Shown piece by piece: positions 43,832-53,757 of a stretch of 64,000 nucleotides of DNA. The translations under genes and the position numbers were made by a program. The notes below the pieces were generated by a model that saw only the letters and a list, made by a program, of their open reading frames with translations, was not told where the DNA came from and did not search any database. Within the stretch, counting starts at the first letter, position 1. Every line of letters starts with the position of its first letter. This stretch comes from Betaproteobacteria bacterium (lineage in GTDB: Bacteria; Pseudomonadota; Gammaproteobacteria; Burkholderiales; Usitatibacteraceae). The stretch lies in contig JADKJR010000007.1 in the NCBI GenBank assembly GCA_016720925.1, positions 1 to 64,000 on the forward strand, in the 5' to 3' direction.

Positions 43832-46800
43832 ATGAACTGGAATATCTTTCAGACCCGGTCGCTAAAAACGAGAGTGACGCTTTTCACGCTGGCTATTTTC
43901 GTGATCAGTGCCTTGTCGATGGCTTTCCTTTCCTCCTGGATACTGCGTCAGGATATGCAGCGGCTGTTGGGCGAACAGCAGCTTTCCGCTGTCACCTCCG
44001 TTGCGGCGGAGGTCAATCAAGAGTTGGAGGACCGCGTCAAGGCCCTTGAACTGATTGCGCACGCGATCGACCCATCGCTGCTGGGGAATCCGGTCGCGCT
44101 ACAGAAGTTCCTCGATCAGCGTGTTGTGCTTCACACGCTATTCAATGCGGGAGTCTTTGCGCTGTCCCAGGATTGGACGGCGATTGCGGATTCGCCAGTC
44201 CCGACCGGACGCGTCGGCGTCAATTACATCGACCGGGATTACATCATTGCGCCGCTCAAGGAAGGCAAGACGGCCATTGGCCGGCCAATCATTGGCAGAG
44301 CGTTGCAAGCACCGGTTTTCGTTATTGCGGCGCCCATTCGCAACGCACAAGGCGGCGTCATCGGCGCCATGGCGGGGGTGACAAGCCTCGGGCTGCCCAA
44401 TTTCCTCGACAGAATAACGGAGAGACGAAACGGCAAGGCGGGTGGCTATTTTATCGTCGCGCCGCACTACCGGCTAATTGTCACTGCGTCGGATAAAAGC
44501 CGCGTCATGGCGACGCTCCCTGAACCGGGCGTCGTCCCGGCAATCGACCGCTTTGTTACCGGCTATGAGGGCTACGCTGTTTACACCAATCAGTTTGGCG
44601 TCGAGGTGCTGGCTTCGGCAAAGAGCGTTCCAGTCGCGGGTTGGGCGGTATCGACATCGATGCCGGCGTCCGTCGTGTTTGCCCCCGTGCGCGCGATGCT
44701 GATGCAAAGACTGGCCGCCACGATATTCCTGACACTGCTTGCCGGTGTACTTATATGGTGGATGTTGCGCCGTGAACTCGCGCCGATTGCCGCAACATTG
44801 AAATCGATGGCGACGATGTCCGATACCGCCAAACCCTTGCAGCCATTGCCGGTGGCTCATAACGACGAGATCGGCCAACTGATTGCGGGTTTTAACCGCC
44901 TGCTTGAAATCGTTAAGCAACGCGATGCAGCCCTGCGGCAAAAGGACCTTTACCAGCGGGCGGTGCTCGACAATTTTCCGTTCAGGGTGTGGCTGAAGGA
45001 CCGGGAAAGTAACTTCCTCGCCGTGAATCAGGCGTTTGCGACCGGTTTCGGATGGCCGACGCCGGATTCGCTGATCGGCAAGAACGATCTGGATATTGCG
45101 ATACCGGAATTGGCGGAAGGCTACCGCGCGGATGACCGGGCAGTATTGGCAAGCGGGGTCAGCAAGCAGGTCGACGAATTGATTGTCGCAGACGGACAGC
45201 ATAGATGGTTTGAAACTTACAAGTCACCGGTGGTGGTTGATGGAGAGGTGTTTGGCACGGTCGGTTTTGCACGCGACATCAGCGAACGCAAAGCCGCGGA
45301 GGCCGCGATAACCGAATCGCGCAATCTCCTGAGAACGGTCATTGATACCGCGCCCATGCGGGTTTTCTGGAAGGATCTCGACCTGCGTTATCTCGGTTGC
45401 AACATGGCGTTCGCCAGGGATGCCGGCGTGACGCATCCGAAAGAACTGCTTGGAAAGGATGACTTCGAATTGGGCTGGGCTGCACAAGCGGAAAGTTATC
45501 GTGCCGATGATCGCGCGGTCATGGCATCCGGTGCCGCCAAGCTGTCCTATGATGAACAACAGACAACGCCCGATGGCGGCGTGATCTGGCTTCGAACGTC
45601 AAAGGTGCCACTGCGGGATCAGCACAACGACGTCATTGGAATCCTCGGGGTTTATGAGGACATCACGGCGCGCAAACACGCCGAGGAAACGATCGCCAGG
45701 TCCGCCGAGCTTCTGCGCCGCACGGGTGAACTCGCAATGGTGGGAGGATGGGAGCTGGATCTGCGGACCATGAAGTCATTCTGGTCACCGGAAACCTGTC
45801 GGATTCTCGAATCGGCGGCGCCCGTGACGCCAAAGCAAGCTCCCGACGTCAGTTTTTATGCCCCCGAATTCCGTTCCATCGTCCAGGCCGCGGCGCAGAT
45901 TACGATTGAGCGCGGTACGCCATTCGATCTTGAGCTGCAGATGATCACCGGGACGGGGCGGCGCATCTGGGTACGGGATCAGGGCTCCGTCGTAATGGAG
46001 GGCGGCAGGGCGATCAAGCTGATCGGTGCATTGCAGGACATCACTGAACGCAAGCGGGCCGAGGAAGCGCTTCGTACCAGCGAGGAGCGGCACCGCATGC
46101 TGGCGGACAACGCGACCGATGTGATCTGGACGATGAACCTTGAAGGCCGTTTCACTTACGTCAGCCCCTCGGTTGAAAAGCTTCGTGGCTACACCATCGC
46201 CGAAGTGATGCAACAGTCGCTGGAGCAGGCACTGTCGCCCTCATCCGTCCCCATCGCGAAAGCAGGGCTGGAGCGGGCCATCGTTGCCGTACGCGAGGGC
46301 CTGCCCTTCCCGGAGTTCCGCGGCGAACTCCAGCAGCCTTGCAAGGATGGGACGACGGTATGGACCGAGGCGACTATTTCTCCCGTGCGAAATAACGCGG
46401 GGGAATTCATCTGCATCCTTGGCGTCAGCCGGGACATCAGCGAACGCAAGCGCCTCGAAGAGTCGCTGCAACGGATCAACGAAGAACTGGAGATCATCGT
46501 CAGCGAACGCACCCGCAACCTGGTCGAGGCCAACGCCGAGCTGCAAACCATCACCTACACGCTCGCGCACGACCTGCGCGCGCCGGCACGCCTCGTAGCC
46601 GGCTTCGCCGTGCGGCTGACCGACGCCTACGGTGCCACCATCCCCGAACAAGGCAAACGCTGGCTCAGCCTGATGACCGCCTCGGCCAACCGCCAGGCAC
46701 AACTGGTCGAAGACATGCTCTCGTACATGAAACTCGGCTTCAAACCGGTCGAGCGCGAACCGATCGACATGAACGCGCTGGTCGCGGAGTTGACGGAAGC

Positions 46801-47235
46801 CGCCTCCGCCGATGCCGCCCGCCATGGCCCCATTGAATGGCGTCTCGGCCCACTCCCGCCGTCGAAGGCGACCGCGCCCTGATCCGGGTAATACTCACCA
46901 ACCTCATCAGCAACGCCATCAAATACAGCGCCCGAGCCGCCCATCCCGCCATCGAGATCGGCCGCCACGCCCGGGAAGACCAAGTCACCGCCTACTATAT
47001 TCGCGACAACGGCGTCGGCTTCGACCAGGCCCGGGCCAGCAAACTCTTCGGACTATTCCAGCGCTTTCACGACCCCGGCGAATACCCCGGCACCGGCATC
47101 GGGCTCGCCATCGTCAAGCGCCTGGTGGAAAAGCACGGCGGCCGCGTCTGGGCCGAATCGACCCCGGGGGCCGGCGCCACGTTCACTTTCACCCTGCAAG
47201 CGGAGGCCTCCAGCGATGAACACAATCCTGCCTGA
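43832..47235 (+). CDS. Multi-PAS membrane sensor histidine kinase, one frameshift
   Basis: The start MNWNIFQTRSLKTRVTLF has a GGAAAG ribosome site. Order: membrane helix (about 14-37), periplasmic Cache-type domain (about 50-280), second helix (about 290-312), HAMP (to about 365), four PAS domains (near 373, 495, 625 and 747), then a HisKA domain with His913 in TLAHDLRAPAR. The frame ends at 46882, but the ATPase domain (NLISNAIKYSA, DNGVGFD, GTGIGLAIVKRLV) continues in another frame to 47235. One G missing near 46857 explains it; repaired length is about 1134 residues. It senses an outside ligand and passes phosphate to the overlapping response regulator. Confidence 0.85.
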
Positions 47236-47671
47236 CAGCGCCATCCTCGTGGTCGACGACGACGAAGGCGAGGTCGAACTGATCTCGATGGCCATCGACG
47301 ACCTGAAGCTGCCGTACCGCATCGACGTCGCCCGCCAGGGCTTCGCGGTGCTCGATCACCTGCACCGGCGGGGCAAATATGCCGACCGGCCGGCGGGATT
47401 GCCGGCGCTGGTGATCCTCGACAACAAGATGCCGATGATGAGCGGCGTGGAGGCGATGCGCGAGATCGCCAAAGTGAAAGCCTTTCAGGCCGTCCCGATC
47501 GTCATGTTCTCGGCCTCGGCCAGCGACACCGACATGGCCGAGGCGTATGAGGCGGGCGTGAACTCGTATGTGATCAAGCCGATGGGGGCCAAGCAGTTCA
47601 AGGAGGCGGTCCATGCGATCGTCACCTACTGGACCAGGATCAATTCGGCAGGGAGTTCGCTGGATATTTGA
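47216..47671 (+). CDS. Single-domain response regulator (Rcp1-like)
   Basis: The 151-residue protein is one receiver domain: acidic cluster VVDDDEGE, phosphorylation site Asp69 in VILDNKMPMMSG, switch Ser/Thr in VMFSASASD and Lys121 in VIKPMG. No output domain is attached. It overlaps the kinase by 20 bases, so is probably translated with it. Rcp1-type proteins accept phosphate from PAS or phytochrome-like kinases and signal by protein contact. Confidence 0.9.
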   Translation: MNTILPDSAILVVDDDEGEVELISMAIDDLKLPYRIDVARQGFAVLDHLHRRGKYADRPAGLPALVILDNKMPMMSGVEAMREIAKVKAFQAVPIVMFSASASDTDMAEAYEAGVNSYVIKPMGAKQFKEAVHAIVTYWTRINSAGSSLDI

Positions 47672-47704
47672 CGCCGAATACAACGCAGCGAAGCATGCAG
47701 GCTG

Positions 47705-48535
47705 CTAGCGGTTAAATTCTTCGATGCAACTCTTCAGGGCAGAAAAATTGCCGCCTTCCAGCTTGCAATCGCCGGTCTTGACCTCACCCGCCTTGACTTG
47801 GCCAGTAATGCGGCTGGTTTTGCTGGTACTGCTTGCCACGACCGTGTTACGGTGATGTGCTGGCGATTCCAGCGGTGACTGGGGGCCACGTTCGCTGGCG
47901 AGTGTCAGATTGAGCCGTTTTTCCATGGCATCGATCTTCTGCTGTTTTTCGGTAGTGGCGACCTTGTATTCGGCGATGGTTACCGCGAGCTTTTTCTCCG
48001 CTTCCGTGCGCTTTGTTTGCGCTTCAGTGAGTTTCTTCTGGATGGTCTCGGTGGACTTGGCGTGCTTGGTAATCTTTTCTTCCAGGCGCCGGGTTTCCGC
48101 AAACTGGTGATCGAGCAATTTTGCAAACAGATTGTAGGCAAGCATTCCGCCGCTCCCGATGCTGACCAGCAATACGCTGGAATAGACCAGAAAGTTGCGG
48201 AAGCGGCGTCTGGGTTTCGGCGCGACCAGCATTGCCTCGGCGGGGGCCGCCGCGGCCTCGTGGCGACTGTTCAGTCGATCCCTGGGCCGGCCGTCATCGG
48301 GTGCCTCCTGTACCCCTCCGGCACCTTTGCGCAGTCGCAAAAGCAGAGCGATGCCCGGATCGAGAATGGCCATGGCGGCAGCGCTCAGACGGGACCGCAG
48401 CACTCGCATGGCGTGTCCCCATAGGCTTTCCACCACCACCGGTTCTTCGGTGGCGGATCGGGAACTGCGCGGCTTCGCTCGCGAGTCCGGCGTTCCCCCG
48501 CGAACTGCGGCGGTGGATTGGGGTGTGCTCAACAA
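47705..48535 (-). CDS. Unrecognised membrane protein with coiled coil
   Basis: I do not recognise this 276-residue protein. Residues 1-110 are Pro/Arg/Ala-rich and probably cytoplasmic; residues 115-137 (FLVYSSVLLVSIGSGGMLAY) form one membrane helix. Residues 142-212 are a Lys/Glu/Thr/Gln coiled coil; the last 60 residues are Ser/Thr/Lys-rich with two cysteines (GDCKLEGGNF and SCIEEFNR). It is convergent with the response regulator. The base composition and codon use fit its neighbours, so it is probably real. Confidence 0.65.
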   Translation of the reverse strand: MLSTPQSTAAVRGGTPDSRAKPRSSRSATEEPVVVESLWGHAMRVLRSRLSAAAMAILDPGIALLLRLRKGAGGVQEAPDDGRPRDRLNSRHEAAAAPAEAMLVAPKPRRRFRNFLVYSSVLLVSIGSGGMLAYNLFAKLLDHQFAETRRLEEKITKHAKSTETIQKKLTEAQTKRTEAEKKLAVTIAEYKVATTEKQQKIDAMEKRLNLTLASERGPQSPLESPAHHRNTVVASSTSKTSRITGQVKAGEVKTGDCKLEGGNFSALKSCIEEFNR

Positions 48536-48721
48536 AACCTCGTATCGGAAACATGACAGTTAGATAAATATCGGCGCGAACCGCGAAATATTGAGGCCGC
48601 ATGGTGCGAAGGCTATTGAAGTGTCGTTTGCGCCTGCGCGTACACAGTGAAGCAAGTGCGCGCCCGCGCGACTGCTTTTCAGATGTTCAGAATTGGACTG
48701 TCATGGGAACTTTCTAAAACC

Positions 48722-48810
48722 TCGTCGTCCCAGCGGAGGCTGGGACCCAGCCCCGTCCAAGTATTTGACAACACGAACGGACTGGATTCCAGCCTACGCC
48801 GGAATGACGG
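48722..48810. repeat. Dispersed repeat with two hairpins
   Basis: Contains GTCCCAGCGGAGGCTGGGAC and, 40 bases on, GGATTCCAGCCTACGCCGG followed by AATGAC. This is the common intergenic repeat in which a Shine-like CTGGATTCC block joins inverted CGTCATTCC ends. It lies in the 378-base gap between the membrane protein and the GH2 gene, which holds no gene. Confidence 0.7.
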
Positions 48811-48838
48811 ATTCCAAAGAGTGTCGAAATCGTATCAA

Positions 48839-48902
48839 AACACCAGCACTGGCGGGGCTTTCCAGGCAAAATGTCCCGGAAAGGCGCACCGGTGCTGGTG
48901 TT
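48839..48902. repeat. Intergenic palindrome family, copy 7
   Basis: Arms start AACACCAGCACTGGCGGGG and end GCACCGGTGCTGGTGTT with 21 of 25 arm positions paired and a loop AGGCAAAATGTCCC. It lies ten bases from the GH2 stop. Confidence 0.82.
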
Positions 48903-48912
48903 GTGTGCTTTT

Positions 48913-50745
48913 TTACGGATACGTCAGTTCCACTTTCCGGTAGAAATCGTGCAATGTGAAAAATGCCTTCTTCTTCACGCCGCGATTGGAGATCAGCCCC
49001 TTGCGGTTGTAGCCGTCCTGAATATTGGGCAACACCCGTCGCGGTGAACGGAAATCGGCCAGGATCCACGGACTTAGCCCGCGGAAGTTGCGGATCTTCT
49101 CCATCATCGCCAGATTTTGCACATACAGATACTCCTGATATTCCTCGGTCCAGCGATCCTCACGCGGCCCATGCAACCCTTGCAGCGCGTCACCGCCGAA
49201 TTCCGAAATCACCACCGGCTTGTCAAAGCGAATATCCCATTTTGCGTCCGGCGCGTCATGCAGCGCGCCGCCATACCAGCCGCGGTATTGATTGAACGCG
49301 ACGATATCCAGGTGCACACCGATCTTGTCGTCGACGATTGAGACGCCGTTTTCCTGGCGTGTTTCCAGCGCGGCGCTGATGAGTCGCGTTGTATCGAGGC
49401 TTTTCGAATGCGCGATCAGGTTCAGCAGGAATGTGTTTCGCGTTTCCGATGGAGGCGTCTCATTGGCCATTGACCAGATGATTACGGAGGCGCGATTGCG
49501 GTCACGGATGATGACTTCCGATAGTTGGTTTTTCGCGTTGGCGAGTGTGGCCGGATTGGCGAAATCAACAGTCCAGTAAACAGGAATTTCCTCCCATACC
49601 AGCATGCCCATTTTGTCCGCCAGCCTGATGATGTGTTCATTGTGAGGATAGTGAGCCAGACGCACGTAGTTGCAGCCGAGTTCCCTGGCCCAGGTTAGTG
49701 CGATGAGGGCGTCGGCCTCGCTATGCGCCCTCGAACCTTTCTGTGCATTTTCTTCGTGGATGGAAATGCCGCGGAGAAATATGGGCTTGCCGTTCAACAC
49801 GATATCGGCACCGCGGGTTTCGATGGTTCTGAAGCCGATGTTGTCCTTGAGCGTTTGCCCGGAAGTCTTGATGAAAACCTCATAGAGCTTCGGTGAAAGC
49901 GGCGACCAGTGTTTGATGTTTCTGGCTTCGAATTCAAATTGGGCGATACCCTCCGCATTCACCGCGGCCGCGCGTTCAATCTTCAGTTCCGGAATGACGA
50001 TTGAAACTTTTTCATTCGCGTGCGCGCCGTTCAGCCGCACGAAGCCGGCGACGGTATTGGGTGCGCCTTTCTTCAACTGGATGCCGTAATCGTGAATAAA
50101 GAACCCGGGTTCCTCGATCAGTACCACATCCCGGGTAATGCCCCCGTAGTTCCACCAATCCGTGCTGATGGTGGGCACGGCCTCCTTGCGGCGTGTGTTG
50201 TCCACCTTGACGACGAGGTAGTTATTCGTCGGCTTGACGATGCGAGTGACTTCGAAATTGAAAGGCGTGAAACCACCTTCGTGCGTGCCCAGCTTAATGC
50301 CGTTCAAATAGACTTCGGCCAAATAGTTGACGGCACCGAAATGCACGAACAGTCGATTGGACGCTTTGGCAAGATTAAAATCGAAGGAACGTTTCAGCCA
50401 AATCGTTCCCTCGTAGTAGAAGAGTTTTTCCTGCTGAGAATTCCAGTCGCCTGGAACGGCCAGCGTCGGCGATAAATCGAAATCGTATTCGACGAGTTCC
50501 GCTTTATTCTTCGCGTGATAGTTGTTGTAGAAGGCCGAAGTCGAACTCTCTTTCTGCTGGTCGTAGGGCTGACGGCGGTAGTTGTAATAGCCCGTTTCAT
50601 ACGGGTCGACGATGTAGTGCCACGGACCATTGAGCGGGGTGAGCTTGCGGTTCATCACGTTGGTGAGAAGATCTTCCGCCTCGGCCGCTGCGGGCAACAG
50701 CAGTACTAACCACAGCAGGAATCCGGATTTCAGCAGCCTCATCAT
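48913..50745 (-). CDS. GH2-family glycosidase (beta-glucuronidase/galactosidase type), exported
   Basis: The 610-residue protein has a signal peptide (MMRLLKSGFLLWLVLLLPAA), a sugar-binding jelly-roll (YYEGTIWLKRSF, LFVHFGAVNYLAEVYLNG), an immunoglobulin-like middle domain and a TIM barrel with NE of the acid/base site in SMANETP (about Glu428) and the nucleophile in VISEFGGD (about Glu515). The RLAHYPHNE and GISIHEEN segments also fit GH2. It acts on beta-linked residues in the periplasm or outside. Its start is four bases after the GH3 stop, so they form an operon. Confidence 0.88.
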   Translation of the reverse strand: MMRLLKSGFLLWLVLLLPAAAEAEDLLTNVMNRKLTPLNGPWHYIVDPYETGYYNYRRQPYDQQKESSTSAFYNNYHAKNKAELVEYDFDLSPTLAVPGDWNSQQEKLFYYEGTIWLKRSFDFNLAKASNRLFVHFGAVNYLAEVYLNGIKLGTHEGGFTPFNFEVTRIVKPTNNYLVVKVDNTRRKEAVPTISTDWWNYGGITRDVVLIEEPGFFIHDYGIQLKKGAPNTVAGFVRLNGAHANEKVSIVIPELKIERAAAVNAEGIAQFEFEARNIKHWSPLSPKLYEVFIKTSGQTLKDNIGFRTIETRGADIVLNGKPIFLRGISIHEENAQKGSRAHSEADALIALTWARELGCNYVRLAHYPHNEHIIRLADKMGMLVWEEIPVYWTVDFANPATLANAKNQLSEVIIRDRNRASVIIWSMANETPPSETRNTFLLNLIAHSKSLDTTRLISAALETRQENGVSIVDDKIGVHLDIVAFNQYRGWYGGALHDAPDAKWDIRFDKPVVISEFGGDALQGLHGPREDRWTEEYQEYLYVQNLAMMEKIRNFRGLSPWILADFRSPRRVLPNIQDGYNRKGLISNRGVKKKAFFTLHDFYRKVELTYP

Positions 50746-50749
50746 GGCG

Positions 50750-53014
50750 CTACTCGACCAACTCGAAAGTCGTTCGCAGCCGAATATCGGCCGACGATGC
50801 GCCGATCATCAATTCAAACTCGCCGGGTTCCGCCTGCCATTGCAGTTTTTCATTGTAAAAGGAGAGCTTCTCCCTGTCGACGACAAACGTGACCGCCCGG
50901 GTTTCGCCTGGTCGCAGGTAAATCTTCTGGAAGTCCTTCAATTCCTTGACGGGGCGCACCACGGAACTGACCAGGTCTCGCAAATACAATTGCACGATTT
51001 CCTCGCCTTGAATCTTGCCGGTGTTAGTAACGCTCAGCGTGACATTCAGGGTTTCCTTCCCACGGACCTTGGGCTTGTCGAGTTTCAAATCGGCATATTG
51101 GTATTCGGCGTAACTCAGGCCATGGCCGAATGGAAATCTCGGTGAGTTAGGCAAGTCGGTATAGGCGCTGGTGTATTGCGTCGCCATTTCGGTCTTCGAC
51201 GGGCGACCGGTGTTGAAGTGGTTGTAGTAGATGGGGATCTGGCCCTCGCTACGCGGAAACGTGATCGGCAACTTGGCGGACGGATTGATGTCGCCGAATA
51301 AAACGTCGGCGATGGCGTTGCCGGCCTCGCTGCCAAGCCACCATGTGTATAGGATGGCCGGCACATTGTCGGCGGTCCAGTTGAAGATCAGCGGTCGGCC
51401 CGCATTGATCAGAACCACAACGGGTTTTCCGGTAGCGTGAATTGCCTTGACGAGTTCTTCCTGGACACCCGGCAAATGGATGTTGCTGCGGCTCTTCGCT
51501 TCGCCGCTCATGCCAGCATTTTCGCCGATGCTCATGATGACCACATCCGCCTGCTTCGCGATCTCGATGGCCTCGGCGAAACCGTCACGGTTTTCGCCTT
51601 CGACTTCGCTACCTTTCGCGTACAACAGCCGGGTGCCGTTGCCCAGTTTGTTTTTCAGGCCATCCCATTGCGTAACGATGAAATTTGAATAGTCCAATCC
51701 CGGAAACGTGACTGACCAGCCACCGTGATTGTCCTTGACCGTTTTCACCAGGGGGCCAATGAAAGCGATGGTCTTCACATTCCGTGAGAGCGGCAGAATG
51801 CGATCGGTATTTTTCAGCAGGACGATGCTCTTTGCCGCCATTTCTCGCGCGAACTTGCGATGCGCGGGGTTGTCGAGTACCGATTTTTCCCTTGCCGGAT
51901 CGCTGAAGCGATAGGGGTCATCGAAAAGTCCCAGTTCAAATTTTTTTCGCAGCACGCGGCGCACGGCATCGTCCACCAGCGCCATTGGCACTTTGTTTTC
52001 CGCGACTAACTGGCCCAGATGGTTGCGATAGGCGTTGCTTTCCATGTCGATGTCGCTGCCGGCCGTGATCGCGGCGAGGGCGGCCCCTTTGCTGTCTTTC
52101 ACATAACCGTGATTGATCATTTCGCCAATGGAGCCCCAGTCGGAAACCACAAATCCCGTGAACCCCCATTTGCCTTTTAGAATGTCGCGCTGCAAATATT
52201 TGCTGCCGGTCGCTGGAATGCCATTCAGGTCATTGAACGAGTTCATGAAGGTCGCGGCACCGGCATCCAGCGCGGCCTTGAACGGCGGCAGGTAGGTTTC
52301 CCGGAGCATTCGCTCGCTCATGTCCACTGAGTTGTAATCGCGCCCGCCGACCGCCGCGCCATAGGCCGCAAAGTGCTTGGCGCAGGCCATCACGGCATTG
52401 ATGTCGCCGAGCTTGTCACCCTGAAATCCCTTCACGCGTGCATAGGCGATGCGCGAGGCGAGATAGGTATCCTCACCGGCGCCTTCCATGACGCGCCCCC
52501 AGCGCGGGTCGCGAGCGATATCCACCATCGGCGCGAAGGTCCAGTGGATACCGCTTGCCGCGGCTTCCGTGGCCGCGATCCTCGCCGATTTCCTGATCGC
52601 GTCCATATCCCAGCTGGCTGCTTCGGCAAGCGGAATGGGAAAGGTGGTCTTGTAGCCGTGGATCACGTCCTGTCCGAACAACAACGGGATTTTCAGCCGC
52701 GATTGCATCGCGGCTTCCTGGTGCTGGCGTGTATAGGTCGTTCCCATCACGTTCAGCATCGTGCCGATGTGGCCAGCGCGAATTCCATCTTTGTGGTTGC
52801 CTTTGAAGTTCACCGGGCCGGTGACATTCCAGTCGGCTGAATACTGGTTGAGCTGGCCAACTTTTTCTTCCATGGTCATTTGCGCGAGCAGGGCCTCGAC
52901 TTTTTCGTTCACCCTTCTTTCCGTGGATGCGAACGAAAGCGATGGCGCGAGCGGCAGCACGAGCACGAATGAAGTGAGAAATGCTCTAGCGAAGTCTTTG
53001 GTGATTTGACACAT
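50750..53014 (-). CDS. bglX: GH3-family beta-glucosidase, exported
   Basis: The 754-residue protein has a signal peptide (to about SLSFA, residue 29), the barrel with IPLLFGQDVIHGY, KHFAAYGA and the nucleophile Asp292 in FVVSDWGSIGE, the second alpha/beta domain and a C-terminal fibronectin-like domain (VTNTGKIQGEEIVQLYLRD). This is the BglX layout; it releases glucose from the non-reducing end of beta-linked gluco-oligosaccharides in the periplasm. It leads the minus-strand operon with GH2 and is divergent from the TonB receptor. Confidence 0.92.
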   Translation of the reverse strand: MCQITKDFARAFLTSFVLVLPLAPSLSFASTERRVNEKVEALLAQMTMEEKVGQLNQYSADWNVTGPVNFKGNHKDGIRAGHIGTMLNVMGTTYTRQHQEAAMQSRLKIPLLFGQDVIHGYKTTFPIPLAEAASWDMDAIRKSARIAATEAAASGIHWTFAPMVDIARDPRWGRVMEGAGEDTYLASRIAYARVKGFQGDKLGDINAVMACAKHFAAYGAAVGGRDYNSVDMSERMLRETYLPPFKAALDAGAATFMNSFNDLNGIPATGSKYLQRDILKGKWGFTGFVVSDWGSIGEMINHGYVKDSKGAALAAITAGSDIDMESNAYRNHLGQLVAENKVPMALVDDAVRRVLRKKFELGLFDDPYRFSDPAREKSVLDNPAHRKFAREMAAKSIVLLKNTDRILPLSRNVKTIAFIGPLVKTVKDNHGGWSVTFPGLDYSNFIVTQWDGLKNKLGNGTRLLYAKGSEVEGENRDGFAEAIEIAKQADVVIMSIGENAGMSGEAKSRSNIHLPGVQEELVKAIHATGKPVVVLINAGRPLIFNWTADNVPAILYTWWLGSEAGNAIADVLFGDINPSAKLPITFPRSEGQIPIYYNHFNTGRPSKTEMATQYTSAYTDLPNSPRFPFGHGLSYAEYQYADLKLDKPKVRGKETLNVTLSVTNTGKIQGEEIVQLYLRDLVSSVVRPVKELKDFQKIYLRPGETRAVTFVVDREKLSFYNEKLQWQAEPGEFELMIGASSADIRLRTTFELVE

Positions 53015-53104
53015 TTGGCAGGGCTTTCAGGCAATCGGGAATGACCAGCTCAATTGAAGTTGATGACGTGATTCCCGCCAATACTGTATCAAATTCGCTG
53101 GAAT

Positions 53105-53119
53105 TGGAAACGATTACCA
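53105..53119. promoter_or_regulatory. Candidate LacI-type operator upstream of bglX
   Basis: TGGAAACGATTACCA is an imperfect palindrome around a central CG and matches half of the operator at 53653-53666 (TGGAAA). It lies 90 bases upstream of bglX. Confidence 0.4.
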
Positions 53120-53306
53120 TTTTGGAAAGGGATCCAAGCCCGAGCGCACTGGTTCACACGATTTATCTGCGTACTGTTGTAAATGCATGACCCGGAAGGC
53201 GCCGGGGCAGGGCCGCATTTCATTCCGATATTGGCGTGATGTTCCGTCCCGCCAGGGTTGGAAAGACGATAGGTGGCCAATATGCAAGGCATGTCTCAGC
53301 ACAATA

Positions 53307-53367
53307 CGCTAGCACTGGAGCGGCTCGCAGGCCGAAAATGCCGAAAAAACCGCACCAATGCTGGACA
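53307..53367. repeat. Intergenic palindrome family, copy 8
   Basis: Left arm GCTAGCACTGGAGCGG, loop AGGCCGAAAATGCC, right arm CCGCACCAATGCTGG. Lies in the 744-base gap between the divergent bglX and TonB receptor genes. This gap also has a partial dispersed repeat at 53527-53561 (CCCCAGCCC...GGCTGGG); no gene is visible in it. Confidence 0.7.
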
Positions 53368-53609
53368 TTGACATGAGACTTGTTACTTGCGGGCTTGTGG
53401 CCGCACCTGAGACGTATGCCACACGCTTCGCGGCAAGGTGAACAGGCTCTTTTCTGATTCGTGAATTTCGCCCCACATTCGGTCCGGCGTGGAACCGGTG
53501 CTCCCCATTTTTCACTGGGATTCCCTCGTCATTCCGCGGTGCCCCAGCCCTTGGCTGGGTGTGCGTTGTTGCGAAAAAGCACCATTTTTTTGCGTTCGTG
53601 CAAGTTCGA

Positions 53610-53639
53610 TTGACATTGAAAATCGTTGGGTGATATATT
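53610..53639 (+). promoter_or_regulatory. Promoter of the TonB-dependent receptor
   Basis: A perfect TTGACA at 53610-53615 and TATATT at 53634-53639 are 18 bases apart. Transcription should start near 53646, just before the operator at 53653-53666. Confidence 0.75.
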
Positions 53640-53652
53640 GCGCCAGATCAAG

Positions 53653-53666
53653 TGGGAACGTTTCCA
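53653..53666. promoter_or_regulatory. LacI-type operator at the receptor promoter
   Basis: TGGGAACGTTTCCA is a near-perfect palindrome around CG, with the TGGnAACG half-site form of LacI-family repressors. Its position next to the start of transcription would block the receptor promoter. A related TGGAAACCTTTCCA is upstream of the GH1 gene. Confidence 0.65.
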
Positions 53667-53757
53667 ATCACGAGTGGGACAGCGTTGAAACTTGTTTCCA
53701 GAGAGCCAGCAACACTGGCCGCGAACGTAACGCTTATTTCAACCGAGGAGAGTATTG

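Noticed and set aside
47216..47235. Overlap of kinase and response regulator as a fused hybrid kinase
   Set aside because: The kinase ends with its own stop and the regulator has its own ATG; they are separate but coupled genes.
4241..53367. The repeated palindromes as a CRISPR array
   Set aside because: Copies are kilobases apart, differ in length and sequence, and there are no regularly spaced units or cas genes.
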